From a bacterium (GTDB taxonomy: Archaea; Nanoarchaeota; Nanoarchaeia; Woesearchaeales; UBA10216), in assembly GCA_024206195.1 (NCBI GenBank), contig JAAGZO010001166.1:1-54231 (forward strand): a stretch of DNA of 54,231 bases, in the 5' to 3' direction. Shown here piece by piece: positions 28,107-37,412 of this stretch. The translations under genes and the position numbers were made by a program. Below the pieces are notes generated by a model. That model saw only the letters and a list, made by a program, of their open reading frames with translations, had not been told where the DNA came from and made no database searches. The first letter of the stretch is position 1. Each line of letters opens with the position of its first letter.

Positions 28107-29819
28107 TTAAACAGAGTCCTTAGTAACCATATCTTGTATAGGCTTAGTAGCTCTACCTGATACAAAGTTAGGAATTTTATTTGTGATCACTAGTTTCGGG
28201 TATTGCTCAATTGAAAAGCTCAAACCGTAAGCTAGAGACAGCCTTCGGTAGGTATTGTCATCAATACCACAGTCCCTAACTTTGGAGGGCGTGGAAAGAT
28301 TGGTTAATCTGAAAGAAATTGTTGGTTTATTAAAAGCATTACTTGGAGGAGTCGCTTCAAATACAGTTCGATAATTCTCAATTTCACTGCCACCGCCACA
28401 GATGATTACAGGTAGTTCTAACCAATCTTCAATTGGTCTGGGGTACTTGTGTTGCTTAGTTGCACGAAAAAGATTCAGGGTATTCTTATCATATTCCTCA
28501 ATAAATTCTTTATCTGGATCGAAGCTGGCAGAGAGAAGGGTTTTCGGGATGTATCCGGTCCAACTATCTGGAATAGACTGATTGATGTCTGAGATCTTTA
28601 ACAGATTTTGGAGATATTCTGTAACAATATTATCTGCATTAGATGGGCAATCGAGTAGGTACTGGATACGGTTTCTGTGAAAATGCACAACACCGTTGTT
28701 CTCTACTCTAGTATTAAGGAAGTGCAAACCTTGCTTAAGGTCTTGGCCGGTAACACTGAAAACCCCGTGATCTACCGTTCCAGCGCCAATATCCATTACA
28801 GACATCAGTCTACTGCTTTTATCCCATATATCTGAGCGCATTACAGCATAGATTTGCGCCGCGATTTCAGGAATTAGCGCAATCTGATGCTGTTTTGAGG
28901 CTACATACTCTTCCTTTTCCCACTCCCTCTCAAGGTAGAGTTTTTTCAGCTCGCAAATAGATATACCATCGCTTTCAATTTTTGAAGCTGCATATCCCAG
29001 TTCAAAAAGTTCCTCAAACCTTTGCCTAGATTTACCCAGATTATGAATTGAAGCAGGGATACCAAAATTGATCTCCCAAATTAGCAACTTATTCTTAAAG
29101 GCATCAAAGTACTCATTGAACAACCAGCTCCGAATATACCTTAGTGTGCAACCGATAAATGCAGCAGCTAGGATGAGATCGTCTTCACTGGGTGCTTCAC
29201 CGAGTAAAGGAATTTTTAAGTCACGATAAATTTGATCACTGCCATTAGAGTGTATGGAAGCAATATCTTCATTCACGAAAAGAGTACTGGGTAGGAAATA
29301 GGGATTGGATGGGCTATTCGTGAATTTAACCGGGATAAAGCTTTCATCAGAAGTTTGAATCATGACTTTGATAGACGATGTACCAAAATCGAAGCCGACT
29401 CTAAGTTGATCAAGATTATTTACATCTCCATCCCAATTTAAGTTTTCGCAGCAGCCAGAATCCTTTTGTTGTAAGGCATCATAGTTATTTCTACCCGGCT
29501 TCCATTCAAGACTAAGTACTTCAGGGAATTTAATATGGGGTAATGGCGGCTTTTCAGATATCGCTTCTCCTATAGAAGACGTTTGACTATACGCAGCCTG
29601 TATAGCTTCTGTCGAAATTCCGCTGTGGAATGCAGGTTTACGCTTATTGGATTTACTAGGGTTACGGCTCTTATGATTTGCCGCCAAAGCCTTTTGCTCT
29701 TTCCTTTTCCTCTTTTTCTTGCGTGCATTTTTTGTGGGCTTGTTCGTTTCATTCGCCTTTATGCTCTTAGAGCCTGCAATGCCAAGCTTACGTAGCTGTT
29801 CTGATAAAGAATCTGTCAT
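28107..29819 (-). CDS. Hsp70-like actin-fold ATPase with basic N-terminal extension
   Basis: A 570-residue protein. After about 135 residues of low-complexity, lysine-rich sequence comes an Hsp70/actin ATPase: phosphate-1 motif VGFDFGTSSIK (D144), phosphate-2 motif VMDIGAGTVDHGV (D343) and adenosine motif IICGGGSEIEN. No canonical DnaK substrate-binding domain follows, so it is not a general chaperone. It lies 28 bp after the SNF2 helicase gene and 53 bp before the ankyrin gene. A joint role with the helicase in phage defence is inferred from context. The basic tail could bind nucleic acid. Confidence 0.82.
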   Translation of the reverse strand: MTDSLSEQLRKLGIAGSKSIKANETNKPTKNARKKKRKRKEQKALAANHKSRNPSKSNKRKPAFHSGISTEAIQAAYSQTSSIGEAISEKPPLPHIKFPEVLSLEWKPGRNNYDALQQKDSGCCENLNWDGDVNNLDQLRVGFDFGTSSIKVMIQTSDESFIPVKFTNSPSNPYFLPSTLFVNEDIASIHSNGSDQIYRDLKIPLLGEAPSEDDLILAAAFIGCTLRYIRSWLFNEYFDAFKNKLLIWEINFGIPASIHNLGKSRQRFEELFELGYAASKIESDGISICELKKLYLEREWEKEEYVASKQHQIALIPEIAAQIYAVMRSDIWDKSSRLMSVMDIGAGTVDHGVFSVTGQDLKQGLHFLNTRVENNGVVHFHRNRIQYLLDCPSNADNIVTEYLQNLLKISDINQSIPDSWTGYIPKTLLSASFDPDKEFIEEYDKNTLNLFRATKQHKYPRPIEDWLELPVIICGGGSEIENYRTVFEATPPSNAFNKPTISFRLTNLSTPSKVRDCGIDDNTYRRLSLAYGLSFSIEQYPKLVITNKIPNFVSGRATKPIQDMVTKDSV

Positions 29820-29847
29820 GTCCTAACTTCCGTGTGTGATACATAGC

Positions 29848-32800
29848 TTATGCCACCCTAACAACCCCAAGGCTAACGTCCCGAGGATCAAAAAATATTT
29901 TCCTTTTGCCATCGAGATATTCTGTTTTTTCAAACAAACGCTCTTCTAGCTTAGCAATTTTACCCTTGTTTGCAGGTATAACTTTTGTCTTCCCTTCTGC
30001 TGCTAACCGCAAGATACGCTGTTCGATCTTTCGGATCTGGGCATTTATATGTTCTGTGAATGACAAAATCTGCTGATCGATGTAGTCATCGTTCGTGCGC
30101 ACGGCTTCTTCATGAAAAGCAGCGCCTTCTTTATCCAAAGCGACTATAAGCTCCTGCACAATTTCATAAGCTCTATTGTTATCAAAGGCAGTGGCACTTG
30201 AAACAATATTGGAACCCAACAGTGATGCTGCATTCAGCAACTTCTCAGCAGAAACTTTTGGTAAATAATCGCCTGTTTTTATATTGGCAGCTCTAATAAC
30301 CAAGTGTTCTTGTGTTTTAGCTCCGGCAACTGACCAACGTTTAATGACAAATGCATAGTCACCTTTTTCCACTTCTGAGATTTGAAGCTGGGGAACTTGT
30401 GAACAAACAACTGGGAAATAACTAGCTTTACCATTTTGAATAGATTCAGAAATAAATCTAACGAGTGGGTGCATTTGTGTGATGTATTCGTCGAGAGATG
30501 TTTCTACCTTATTAGAAAAAACAAAATTCACACCACTTGTGGTTTGTGTAGTCACCCTAGTTTTTTGGCTTTGAGGGTTTCTACTCAAGTAGTCTGAGAA
30601 ATCTTGCCTAGCCCCTTTAGACAGTAATATTATGCAAGCCAGTTTTTCCTCGTCCACGATCTGAATATCTGTTCCGGGATACTGAAGCGATAAAAAATCC
30701 CGGCAATACGTATAGATATCGAATCCCTTGATATAACGGCCTAATTCTTTTGCCGCTTTTACTTGATTCAGGATGTAACTTCCATGTGCCAATAAATGAC
30801 CTGCAGACTCCTCTAGAGAGCTATTCTGCTTGTTTATATTTGCAATTGCCTGCTCTGTCTGGGCGATACGTTCCTCTTCCTCTTTCCGACTAAGCTGATG
30901 TAAAAATAGATCCTGTGTCAGCTTGTTGATTTCGATACCTAGAACAGCCTCCATATCCCCCAGTGCGTGTTTAAATATTTGGAGGCGGTCAAACAATCGA
31001 CCATAGATTCGGTCATCAATGGTATCTTGATAGAACAAATTCCAAATTAGGATTTTCTCCGCTTTCTGGCCGATTCGGTCGATCCTACCTATTCTCTGTT
31101 CCACCCTCATCGGATTCCAAGGTAGATCATAATTTATCAGCAAACTACAAAATTGAAGGTCAACACCCTCACTAGCAACCTCTGAAGCGAGTAGCAATGA
31201 AGGACCATGAGATGAAGCGAATTCTGATAACACTTGTTGCTTATCTTCACGAGACATTCCGCCAATTACTTTAATCGTCTCGATAGAGGCCTCTGCAAAG
31301 CATTCCTCAAGATAAGACAGAGTTTCCTTGTAGAAAGAAAAAATGATCACTTTCTGATTAGGGTAGTTAGCCCAATAGTCTTTTAAATTCTGTAACACCA
31401 ATTTGAACTTGGTGTCATTAGATTTAAGTTTTTCAAAGTTTACCCCCAAGTCCTTTGAAATGGAGATAAGTTCAGAAATCAATGGCCCTGTCGTTTTTCG
31501 GCTGGATTCAGTACCTGTTTCCCACAGAAGTTCATTATCAATATCCTTATGCCGATTGAGCCATGACCGTAATGCGGCAGGCATGCTGCTTGAGATCTGA
31601 CGCTGCGGAATGGTCAAAATCAAACCTTCTGATAAGCCTTCTGATATACAAAATGACCGAACTTTTTCTGTCACCTGTTCATAGAACCTTTCCTCATCAG
31701 TATTCATTTCTGCTCTTAAAGCGTTCGTATCCCTCAATACGCGCCATTCATGCACTTCACGCTTTCTTGTTCTGGAGATTGATCTATTCAGCAGGTTAAT
31801 TTTTTCAATTTTCTCAGCGAGTTCAGCTCTAAATTCTGGCGATAAAAATTGATTAGATTCAGGCGGGTTAGCTAGATAGGCAGCAATCTGTCGATTATTT
31901 CTAAAAAATGAATGCTTCTGAATGCTTTCCAAGTTGGAAACAAAAGATTCAGGATCACACTCGTTTCTGAGTATTGACTCTCTTAGGTCTACAAGGGGTT
32001 TATTTGCCGTCAAGATACGCTGAAAGCTATCCAAGTTATTGAAACTGTTTTCATCTATTAGATGTAACAGTTCATAAAGGTCTTGGTTCTTGAGCTGAAT
32101 AGGAGTAGCGGAAAGAAGCACCACTCCATCAGAGACTGGCCTTAACAGTTTACCTAACTTAGAGGTCTGACTTTCAGGGTTTCTAAAATAATGAGCCTCA
32201 TCAATAATGGTCAGGTCAAACAAAGGAGCTTGGTAAGCCTTTTCATCGAAATATGCTGCAACTTTGGCTGCAGCTGTTTCAACTTCTTCCGCCTCCCAAC
32301 CCTTAGGGGGTCTCAAGGCCTGCATACTTATAATTGCAGCAAACTCTTTAATTGAGCCTTGATCATGCTTCTTCAGTAAAGATAACAATTCATCAGCATT
32401 ACAAATCTTGGCTTGAATACCAAACCGATTCTGAAGCTCATCCTCCCACTTATTTCTCAACATGGCAGGACAAACAACCAGCAAAGTCTTTGCTTGCTCT
32501 CTTGCTCGAACCTCTGTCCAAATCAGTCCAGCTTCGATTGTTTTACCAAGACCAACCTCATCCGCAATGAGGATACCCCGACTTGGTGATTCAAGATAAT
32601 TCAGTACAGGTTTGAATTGGTAAGGATAGAAGTCTGTATTTGACGCTTCCATTGAATATATAAGATTGGCCAATTTACCGGTCAACCGACTGTGGGTAAG
32701 CGCCCCACGAAGATGCTCTATCCCTTTGAACTTTCCGGTTTTAAGCAATTCTAGAGGGTCTTCATCAGCTAGATCATTAGATACACTTTCCAGCATATTC

Positions 32801-32931
32801 TCAGGATAAAACTGGTTCCCGTCAGGGAATTGAACTTGTAAACGGCAAACAGGCCCTAGTTGCTGTGATTTACCAGTTAAATATCCAATTCTAGTGGGGT
32901 CTGTTTTTAATCTTACTTGTTTCCCAGACAC
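29848..32931 (-). CDS. SNF2-family helicase, RapA/DrmD/ZorD-like
   Basis: A 1027-residue superfamily 2 ATPase. Motif I is ADEVGLGKTIEAGL (K130), motif II DEAH (D244), motif III LLSATP and motif VI QRIGRIDRIGQ. The N-terminal 60 residues look like a small beta domain and the C-terminal 350 residues are helical. Known relatives are RapA, and DrmD and ZorD of the DISARM and Zorya systems, which act on DNA during phage defence. No DISARM or Zorya partner is present. Translation starts at GTG with AAGGAA six bases upstream. It is the first gene of the helicase/Hsp70/ankyrin operon. Confidence 0.88.
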   Translation of the reverse strand: MSGKQVRLKTDPTRIGYLTGKSQQLGPVCRLQVQFPDGNQFYPENMLESVSNDLADEDPLELLKTGKFKGIEHLRGALTHSRLTGKLANLIYSMEASNTDFYPYQFKPVLNYLESPSRGILIADEVGLGKTIEAGLIWTEVRAREQAKTLLVVCPAMLRNKWEDELQNRFGIQAKICNADELLSLLKKHDQGSIKEFAAIISMQALRPPKGWEAEEVETAAAKVAAYFDEKAYQAPLFDLTIIDEAHYFRNPESQTSKLGKLLRPVSDGVVLLSATPIQLKNQDLYELLHLIDENSFNNLDSFQRILTANKPLVDLRESILRNECDPESFVSNLESIQKHSFFRNNRQIAAYLANPPESNQFLSPEFRAELAEKIEKINLLNRSISRTRKREVHEWRVLRDTNALRAEMNTDEERFYEQVTEKVRSFCISEGLSEGLILTIPQRQISSSMPAALRSWLNRHKDIDNELLWETGTESSRKTTGPLISELISISKDLGVNFEKLKSNDTKFKLVLQNLKDYWANYPNQKVIIFSFYKETLSYLEECFAEASIETIKVIGGMSREDKQQVLSEFASSHGPSLLLASEVASEGVDLQFCSLLINYDLPWNPMRVEQRIGRIDRIGQKAEKILIWNLFYQDTIDDRIYGRLFDRLQIFKHALGDMEAVLGIEINKLTQDLFLHQLSRKEEEERIAQTEQAIANINKQNSSLEESAGHLLAHGSYILNQVKAAKELGRYIKGFDIYTYCRDFLSLQYPGTDIQIVDEEKLACIILLSKGARQDFSDYLSRNPQSQKTRVTTQTTSGVNFVFSNKVETSLDEYITQMHPLVRFISESIQNGKASYFPVVCSQVPQLQISEVEKGDYAFVIKRWSVAGAKTQEHLVIRAANIKTGDYLPKVSAEKLLNAASLLGSNIVSSATAFDNNRAYEIVQELIVALDKEGAAFHEEAVRTNDDYIDQQILSFTEHINAQIRKIEQRILRLAAEGKTKVIPANKGKIAKLEERLFEKTEYLDGKRKIFFDPRDVSLGVVRVA

Positions 32932-33043
32932 ATCAATTCCTTTGAATTTGAAGCCGATTGATTAGATTAATCCACTCCGAAGTTAATCTCTACTAGATTG
33001 AATGATCTTCCTGTTATAAGTTGTTGTAAAAAGGATACCAAGA

Positions 33044-33979
33044 ATGCCTTACCCTATAGAAAGGAAGCTAGTCATCGCCGTATCTTCGAGTGCGCTGTTT
33101 GATTTATCAGAATCTAATGCGGTCTTTGAAGAAAAAGGTCCTAGAGCGTACCAAAAGTTTCAAGAAAAAAACTTAGATAAAGTTCTAGATAAGGGCGTTG
33201 CATTTCCATTTATAAAGCGATTTCTAAACATTAACTCACGTTTCAGCGAACAAATTCCGGTTGAAGTTGTGTTGTTATCTCGAAATTCAGCGGAAACAGG
33301 TCGAAGAGTCTTCAGATCTATCAACCACTATGGATTAGATATTACTAGAGCTGCCTTTTTACAGGGTAAATCACCTTATGAATATGTCCCTGCATTCAAC
33401 GCATCTTTATTCCTTTCTGCTCGTAAAGATGATGTTTCTATGGCTATAGATGCGGGTTACCCTGCAGGTGTTGTACTACCTAGTAAGGTTGTAGATGATG
33501 ACGAAGCAGAAGAATTACGTATCGCTTTCGACTTCGACGGTGTAATTGCTGATGATGAGGCCGAATCAATTTATAAAGGTGGTGATTTACCCGACTTTTA
33601 TGATCATGAGGTGACAAATTCTCATATCCCCCACCAGCCCGGTCCACTCGCAGATTTGTTCCAAAAGCTCTCTTTTATGCAGAAACTTGAAGATAGAGAG
33701 GAAGAAAGAGATCGCGATTATCAACGCATTATTCGAACAGCAATAGTTACCGCAAGAAACGCTCCAGCGCATGAAAGGGTTATCACAACTTTAGAGCACT
33801 GGGGAGTTAGCCCAAATGAAACTTTTTTTCTAGGTGGAATGGCCAAAGATAGAATTCTATCTAGGTTTAAACCGCATATGTTTTTTGATGATCAACGAAG
33901 CCACCTTACCTCAGAGGAAGGAAATATACCGATGGTACACATCCCATTCGGGATTGCTAATCAACAAGGTAATGACTAA
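33044..33979 (+). CDS. cytosolic 5'-nucleotidase family protein
   Basis: A 311-residue protein of the 5'-nucleotidase family PF06189 type. Early conserved segments are KLVIAVSSSALFDL and VVLLSRNSAETGRRVF. The HAD-like nucleophile motif is IAFDFDGVIADDEAE (D163, D165), with late motifs VTARNAPAHERVI and FFDDQRSH. Known reaction: removal of phosphate from nucleoside 5'-monophosphates. AAGGA precedes ATG 33044. It is the first gene of a rightward pair with a SIR2-domain gene, the only rightward genes in the defence cargo, and divergent from the SNF2 operon. Nucleotide turnover in defence is inferred. Confidence 0.85.
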   Translation: MPYPIERKLVIAVSSSALFDLSESNAVFEEKGPRAYQKFQEKNLDKVLDKGVAFPFIKRFLNINSRFSEQIPVEVVLLSRNSAETGRRVFRSINHYGLDITRAAFLQGKSPYEYVPAFNASLFLSARKDDVSMAIDAGYPAGVVLPSKVVDDDEAEELRIAFDFDGVIADDEAESIYKGGDLPDFYDHEVTNSHIPHQPGPLADLFQKLSFMQKLEDREEERDRDYQRIIRTAIVTARNAPAHERVITTLEHWGVSPNETFFLGGMAKDRILSRFKPHMFFDDQRSHLTSEEGNIPMVHIPFGIANQQGND

Positions 33980-34056
33980 AGCAAACAACCAAAATTTTAT
34001 AAAACATCCAGTTAACAATCGAAATGGATGATGGAAAAACCAATCAGGAAGGAAGA

Positions 34057-35406
34057 ATGAACTTCGAAGATTATCAGAATGTGATTAGGGATGATTTGTC
34101 TACTTGTCTTGATAGCATGGGGGTACAGCCAATCCTTTTTTTTGGATCAGGCATGTCACAAAGGTATATTGAAACACCTTCGTGGTACGGACTATTAGAA
34201 CAACTAGCCGAGCAATGCCCCAAAATTGACAAGAATATTGCCTACTACAAGCAGAAACATAATGACCCAATAGAAATCGGAACAGAATTTGCCGAACTGA
34301 TAAGAGAATGGGCATGGGAGGAGCAAGATCGGTTTCCGGCTGAGTTATTTGAGACCAATCAGCCCGCAGATATTTATATTAAGTATCTTGTCTCAGAAAT
34401 TTTCTCAGGAGATTCGTCAGCAGCTGTAGCTGAACATAAAAACTATACTGATGAAATTGAAGCCCTAAAAAGTGTAAATCCCTTTGCTGTCATTACAACT
34501 AACTATGATGACTTGCTAGAGTGCATTTTTGAAGGATATACGCCAGTTATTGGACAAGAAATCTTAAGAGCGAACTACGCGTCTGTTGGTGAGATTATTA
34601 AAATACATGGATGCGCCTCAAGCCCAGATAGCATTGTGCTCACTAAAGAGGATTACGCAAACTTCAGTCTTAAGAAGAAATATCTGAGTGCGAAACTCCT
34701 TACATTTTTTGCAGAACACCCTCTGATTATCATGGGGTACAGTGCCCAAGATCCAAATATAAGAGCCATCCTATCTGATATTGATGAAATCCTTGCTCCT
34801 GACAATGAATTGATACCTAATATTTACCTAATCGAGTGGGATGCAGATGCAGAGGGTACAGGAAAGCACCCAATTGAGAGGCTCATACCGATTGATTCTG
34901 ACAGAAGTGTTAGGGTAAAAAGCATAAAAGCAAATTGTTTCAAATGGATTTATGAAACTCTATCCTCAAATGAAGCCATTGGACAAATTAACCCAAAGCT
35001 TCTCCGATCTGTGCTTGCAAGAACTTATAAGCTAGTTAGGCACGATATTCCTAAGAAAACAGTAGAGGTCGATTTTCAGATTCTTGAGCATGCTGTATCC
35101 TCAGATGAAGATTTCGCCAAGCTTTACGGCATAACCACTCTAGACGATCCATCAGCCATTAATGCGGCTTATCCCTACTCTTTAAGTAACGTTGCAACAG
35201 AGCTAGGTTACTCTTATTGGCATTATGCAAATGAGCTTATAAAGGAAATTGAGTCCGATCAGGGTGAAAATTTAAAGAACAGTGACAATAGATACCATGT
35301 AGCCATTAAAGCAGGGAACAAAGTCCAAGCTCATAAGTACTCACAAGCAGCAGTAGACCTTCTAAGAAAGGTTAAGGATGGGGATGAATATTGTTATGAA
35401 CCATGA
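34057..35406 (+). CDS. SIR2-domain protein, probable NADase effector
   Basis: A 449-residue protein from ATG 34057, chosen because GGAAGGAAG lies directly upstream; a start 33 bp earlier is possible. The SIR2 fold shows LFFGSGMSQ (G30-S34), TTNYDDLLE (N149), KIHGC (H184) and MGYSAQDPNI. The C-terminal 180 residues are helical and unrecognised. Known: SIR2 domains in Thoeris ThsA, DSR and SIR2-pAgo systems destroy NAD to abort phage infection. The nucleotidase 77 bp upstream is probably its partner or sensor, which is inference. Confidence 0.85.
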   Translation: MNFEDYQNVIRDDLSTCLDSMGVQPILFFGSGMSQRYIETPSWYGLLEQLAEQCPKIDKNIAYYKQKHNDPIEIGTEFAELIREWAWEEQDRFPAELFETNQPADIYIKYLVSEIFSGDSSAAVAEHKNYTDEIEALKSVNPFAVITTNYDDLLECIFEGYTPVIGQEILRANYASVGEIIKIHGCASSPDSIVLTKEDYANFSLKKKYLSAKLLTFFAEHPLIIMGYSAQDPNIRAILSDIDEILAPDNELIPNIYLIEWDADAEGTGKHPIERLIPIDSDRSVRVKSIKANCFKWIYETLSSNEAIGQINPKLLRSVLARTYKLVRHDIPKKTVEVDFQILEHAVSSDEDFAKLYGITTLDDPSAINAAYPYSLSNVATELGYSYWHYANELIKEIESDQGENLKNSDNRYHVAIKAGNKVQAHKYSQAAVDLLRKVKDGDEYCYEP

Positions 35407-35424
35407 AAGCCTATCATAAATCCC

Positions 35425-35493
35425 TTTAGCCCAGATCTCAGCTGACAGTTACCCGTTTTTCCAGCACTACTGACAGATTAGATTTGGGCTAAA
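35425..35493. terminator. long-loop inverted repeat between convergent genes
   Basis: TTTAGCCCAGATCT (35425-35438) pairs with AGATTTGGGCTAAA (35480-35493) at 13 of 14 positions around a 41-nt loop. The loop side also has the heptamer CTGACAG twice (35442 and 35470). It lies just after the SIR2 gene and downstream of the convergent PRTase gene. It may be a bidirectional terminator or a structured RNA. Confidence 0.4.
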
Positions 35494-35587
35494 TTCTTTT
35501 CAGTCCAAATCTCTTTACCATCAAGTAACAGACCTATTACTCTACCACTATTTTCTTTATCTAAGGGTCAATCAGGGTTACACGTAT

Positions 35588-36160
35588 CTAGTACGTGCCA
35601 AATAGCCTGTCTCCAGTGTCAGGTCCCATCCCTCCTACGACAGTTTTTACTTTTGCCCCTTTAAATTTCCTTGCCGAAACTCTCACAGAGATTATATTGA
35701 GTTCATTCGCAAGAACTTGTGCAGATTCAGGCATCACGATTGTAGCTACAACGGAGTCTTTAGCTTGCGCCTTCTCCAGTTGGTCTAACACTTGAAAAAC
35801 ACTCTTACCAGTATTCACAACAGCATCGACGATCACTACTTTTTTCCCAGAAAGTTCATCTAAATCTTCTTGGGCTAAGCCTTCTTTTTCAGCGAAATAC
35901 ACAGAAACTTGGTAATTCAAAGATTCCAGAGAATCTGCGACTCCTAGACCAAAATTTAATCCTGCCCTCATAAGGATCACTACAGCATAGTTAGCTGTAT
36001 CAGACAGAAAAAGATTAACAATGTGATCGGCAGCAACTTCACCTAGTTCATAGTGCGCCTTGCGAAGAGCAGCGCCTCCGCAGGATGACTGGCTTTTAGT
36101 CAAACCCAGCGCTGTGAGTTTTGATGCATCAAGAAGATTCTCTAGAACGATTAAACTCAT
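35588..36160 (-). CDS. uracil-phosphoribosyltransferase-like protein
   Basis: A 190-residue PRTase. The PRPP-binding loop is VVIVDAVVNTGKS (D112-S120) and the C-terminal signature is GPDTGDRLFGTY, close to the GDAGDRxFGT of UPRT. The N-terminus is shorter than in housekeeping Upp and the PRPP loop differs (NTGKS against ATGGS). Known chemistry: base plus PRPP gives nucleoside monophosphate. It lies 1 bp after the kinase-HAD gene, so the two work together. I infer a modified or special base as substrate, not bulk uracil salvage. Confidence 0.82.
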   Translation of the reverse strand: MSLIVLENLLDASKLTALGLTKSQSSCGGAALRKAHYELGEVAADHIVNLFLSDTANYAVVILMRAGLNFGLGVADSLESLNYQVSVYFAEKEGLAQEDLDELSGKKVVIVDAVVNTGKSVFQVLDQLEKAQAKDSVVATIVMPESAQVLANELNIISVRVSARKFKGAKVKTVVGGMGPDTGDRLFGTY

Positions 36161-36161
36161 C

Positions 36162-37412
36162 TTAATTACTCCAATTCACTTGAGGAATTGAATATTTGTG
36201 CACGGTAGAGAAAACTTGCTGAAGATTAGAACTCTCTGATTGCTTCAAATATGAACACACAGCCTTGTTTAATTTTGAATGGGCTACCAACAAACCCAAA
36301 TCAGATGCTTCCAGCATTGGGATATCAATCACCGAGTCCCCAAGGGCCGTAACTCTGATGCCCTTTGCTTTCAAGGCCTTTACTACTGCTTTCTTAAACG
36401 CTGGCGTAACGATCAATTGAGAATCCATTACACTGTTCCCAAGACTACAATCAACCTGTAACTCATTGGCAAGCTTATGGGACCAAATATCAAGTAACCC
36501 TGAAGTAAGGGCTAAGGTTAATTCATGCGTATCACTCTCTATCAAATCAACAACTTGGCTGGATAACTCAATCCGATCGCATGCATTTTGAGCGGCAAGC
36601 TTTAGTTCTTTTGGTGAAAAGGCTCCTAGCATCCGATTTACCTTGAAGAATTGATAGCTGGTATACCTATCTCCGAGATATATCTTTTTCAACTGCTGTT
36701 TATCTATACCCAGTTCCTGACACAGTACAAACGTGGTGTCATTCATCGAGAGGGTATTGTCACAATCCATAACCAAAGCACTTTTAGGTACTTCACTTCG
36801 ATCCAATAAAACTGAATCAATCGCAGATTGCGCAAGCTTTTCAAAGTTGTAGAATTTTTCGAAATTCAGTACCCAAGTAGCTATGAACTCAATGCAAGAA
36901 TTCGTATCTTCATCAAGGATAATAAGCTCCTTTCCAAGTAGCTCGCACACCTTTGACATTGCCCCTTTCTCAAAAGACTTCCAGCAATCAATATCCTCAA
37001 CGGTAATCTCTAAGTTCTGCTTTTCGCCCTCACTTTTTCTGGAAATTTCGCGAATTAGCTCAGATTTAGTGTCCATATAGAAAAAGTGGTCGTAACAATC
37101 TCTATCTGCATCTGTGAATACTACTTTAAAGCTTCCCTCTTCAGGGAAGGAATAGTGCCCATCAACAAATACAATATCATTCGACCCATTCGCCTCATTT
37201 ACGAAATCGACGAACCGGTTTCGAAGTTCGTGCTTCTGACCCTCAGCAAGTTTCGGAAATTTCATGCCATAACTTTTTTCTGCCATTTGATTAAGCAGTT
37301 GTGACCCTTTTATATGGCTGACGCGCAGACCTAACAAGATTAAATGGTTTGATGCATGCTCGATAAGGTAATCCTTACCCGATCTGGATGTGCCGTATAT
37401 TGCTATCTTCAT
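36162..37412 (-). CDS. P-loop kinase fused to HAD phosphatase
   Basis: A 416-residue fusion. The N-terminal half begins IAIYGTSRSGKD (Walker A 7-14, with D in place of the usual S/T) and has VFVDGHYSF, as in small NMP kinases of the AK6/AdkA type. The C-terminal half (from about 210) is a SerB-like HAD phosphatase: VMDCDNTLS, LTSG, and GDSVIDIPML. Such a kinase plus phosphatase could interconvert a nucleotide, or resemble end-processing polynucleotide kinase-phosphatases. Its start overlaps the radical SAM gene by 38 bp. The start is fixed by the P-loop at the N-terminus. Confidence 0.78.
   Translation of the reverse strand: MKIAIYGTSRSGKDYLIEHASNHLILLGLRVSHIKGSQLLNQMAEKSYGMKFPKLAEGQKHELRNRFVDFVNEANGSNDIVFVDGHYSFPEEGSFKVVFTDADRDCYDHFFYMDTKSELIREISRKSEGEKQNLEITVEDIDCWKSFEKGAMSKVCELLGKELIILDEDTNSCIEFIATWVLNFEKFYNFEKLAQSAIDSVLLDRSEVPKSALVMDCDNTLSMNDTTFVLCQELGIDKQQLKKIYLGDRYTSYQFFKVNRMLGAFSPKELKLAAQNACDRIELSSQVVDLIESDTHELTLALTSGLLDIWSHKLANELQVDCSLGNSVMDSQLIVTPAFKKAVVKALKAKGIRVTALGDSVIDIPMLEASDLGLLVAHSKLNKAVCSYLKQSESSNLQQVFSTVHKYSIPQVNWSN

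Noticed and set aside
29848..32931. DISARM or Zorya system
   Set aside because: Only the SNF2-type helicase resembles them. No DrmA/B/C with a methylase, and no ZorA/ZorB motor genes, are present.
35425..35493. Retron non-coding RNA
   Set aside because: No reverse transcriptase gene is found nearby or anywhere in the window.
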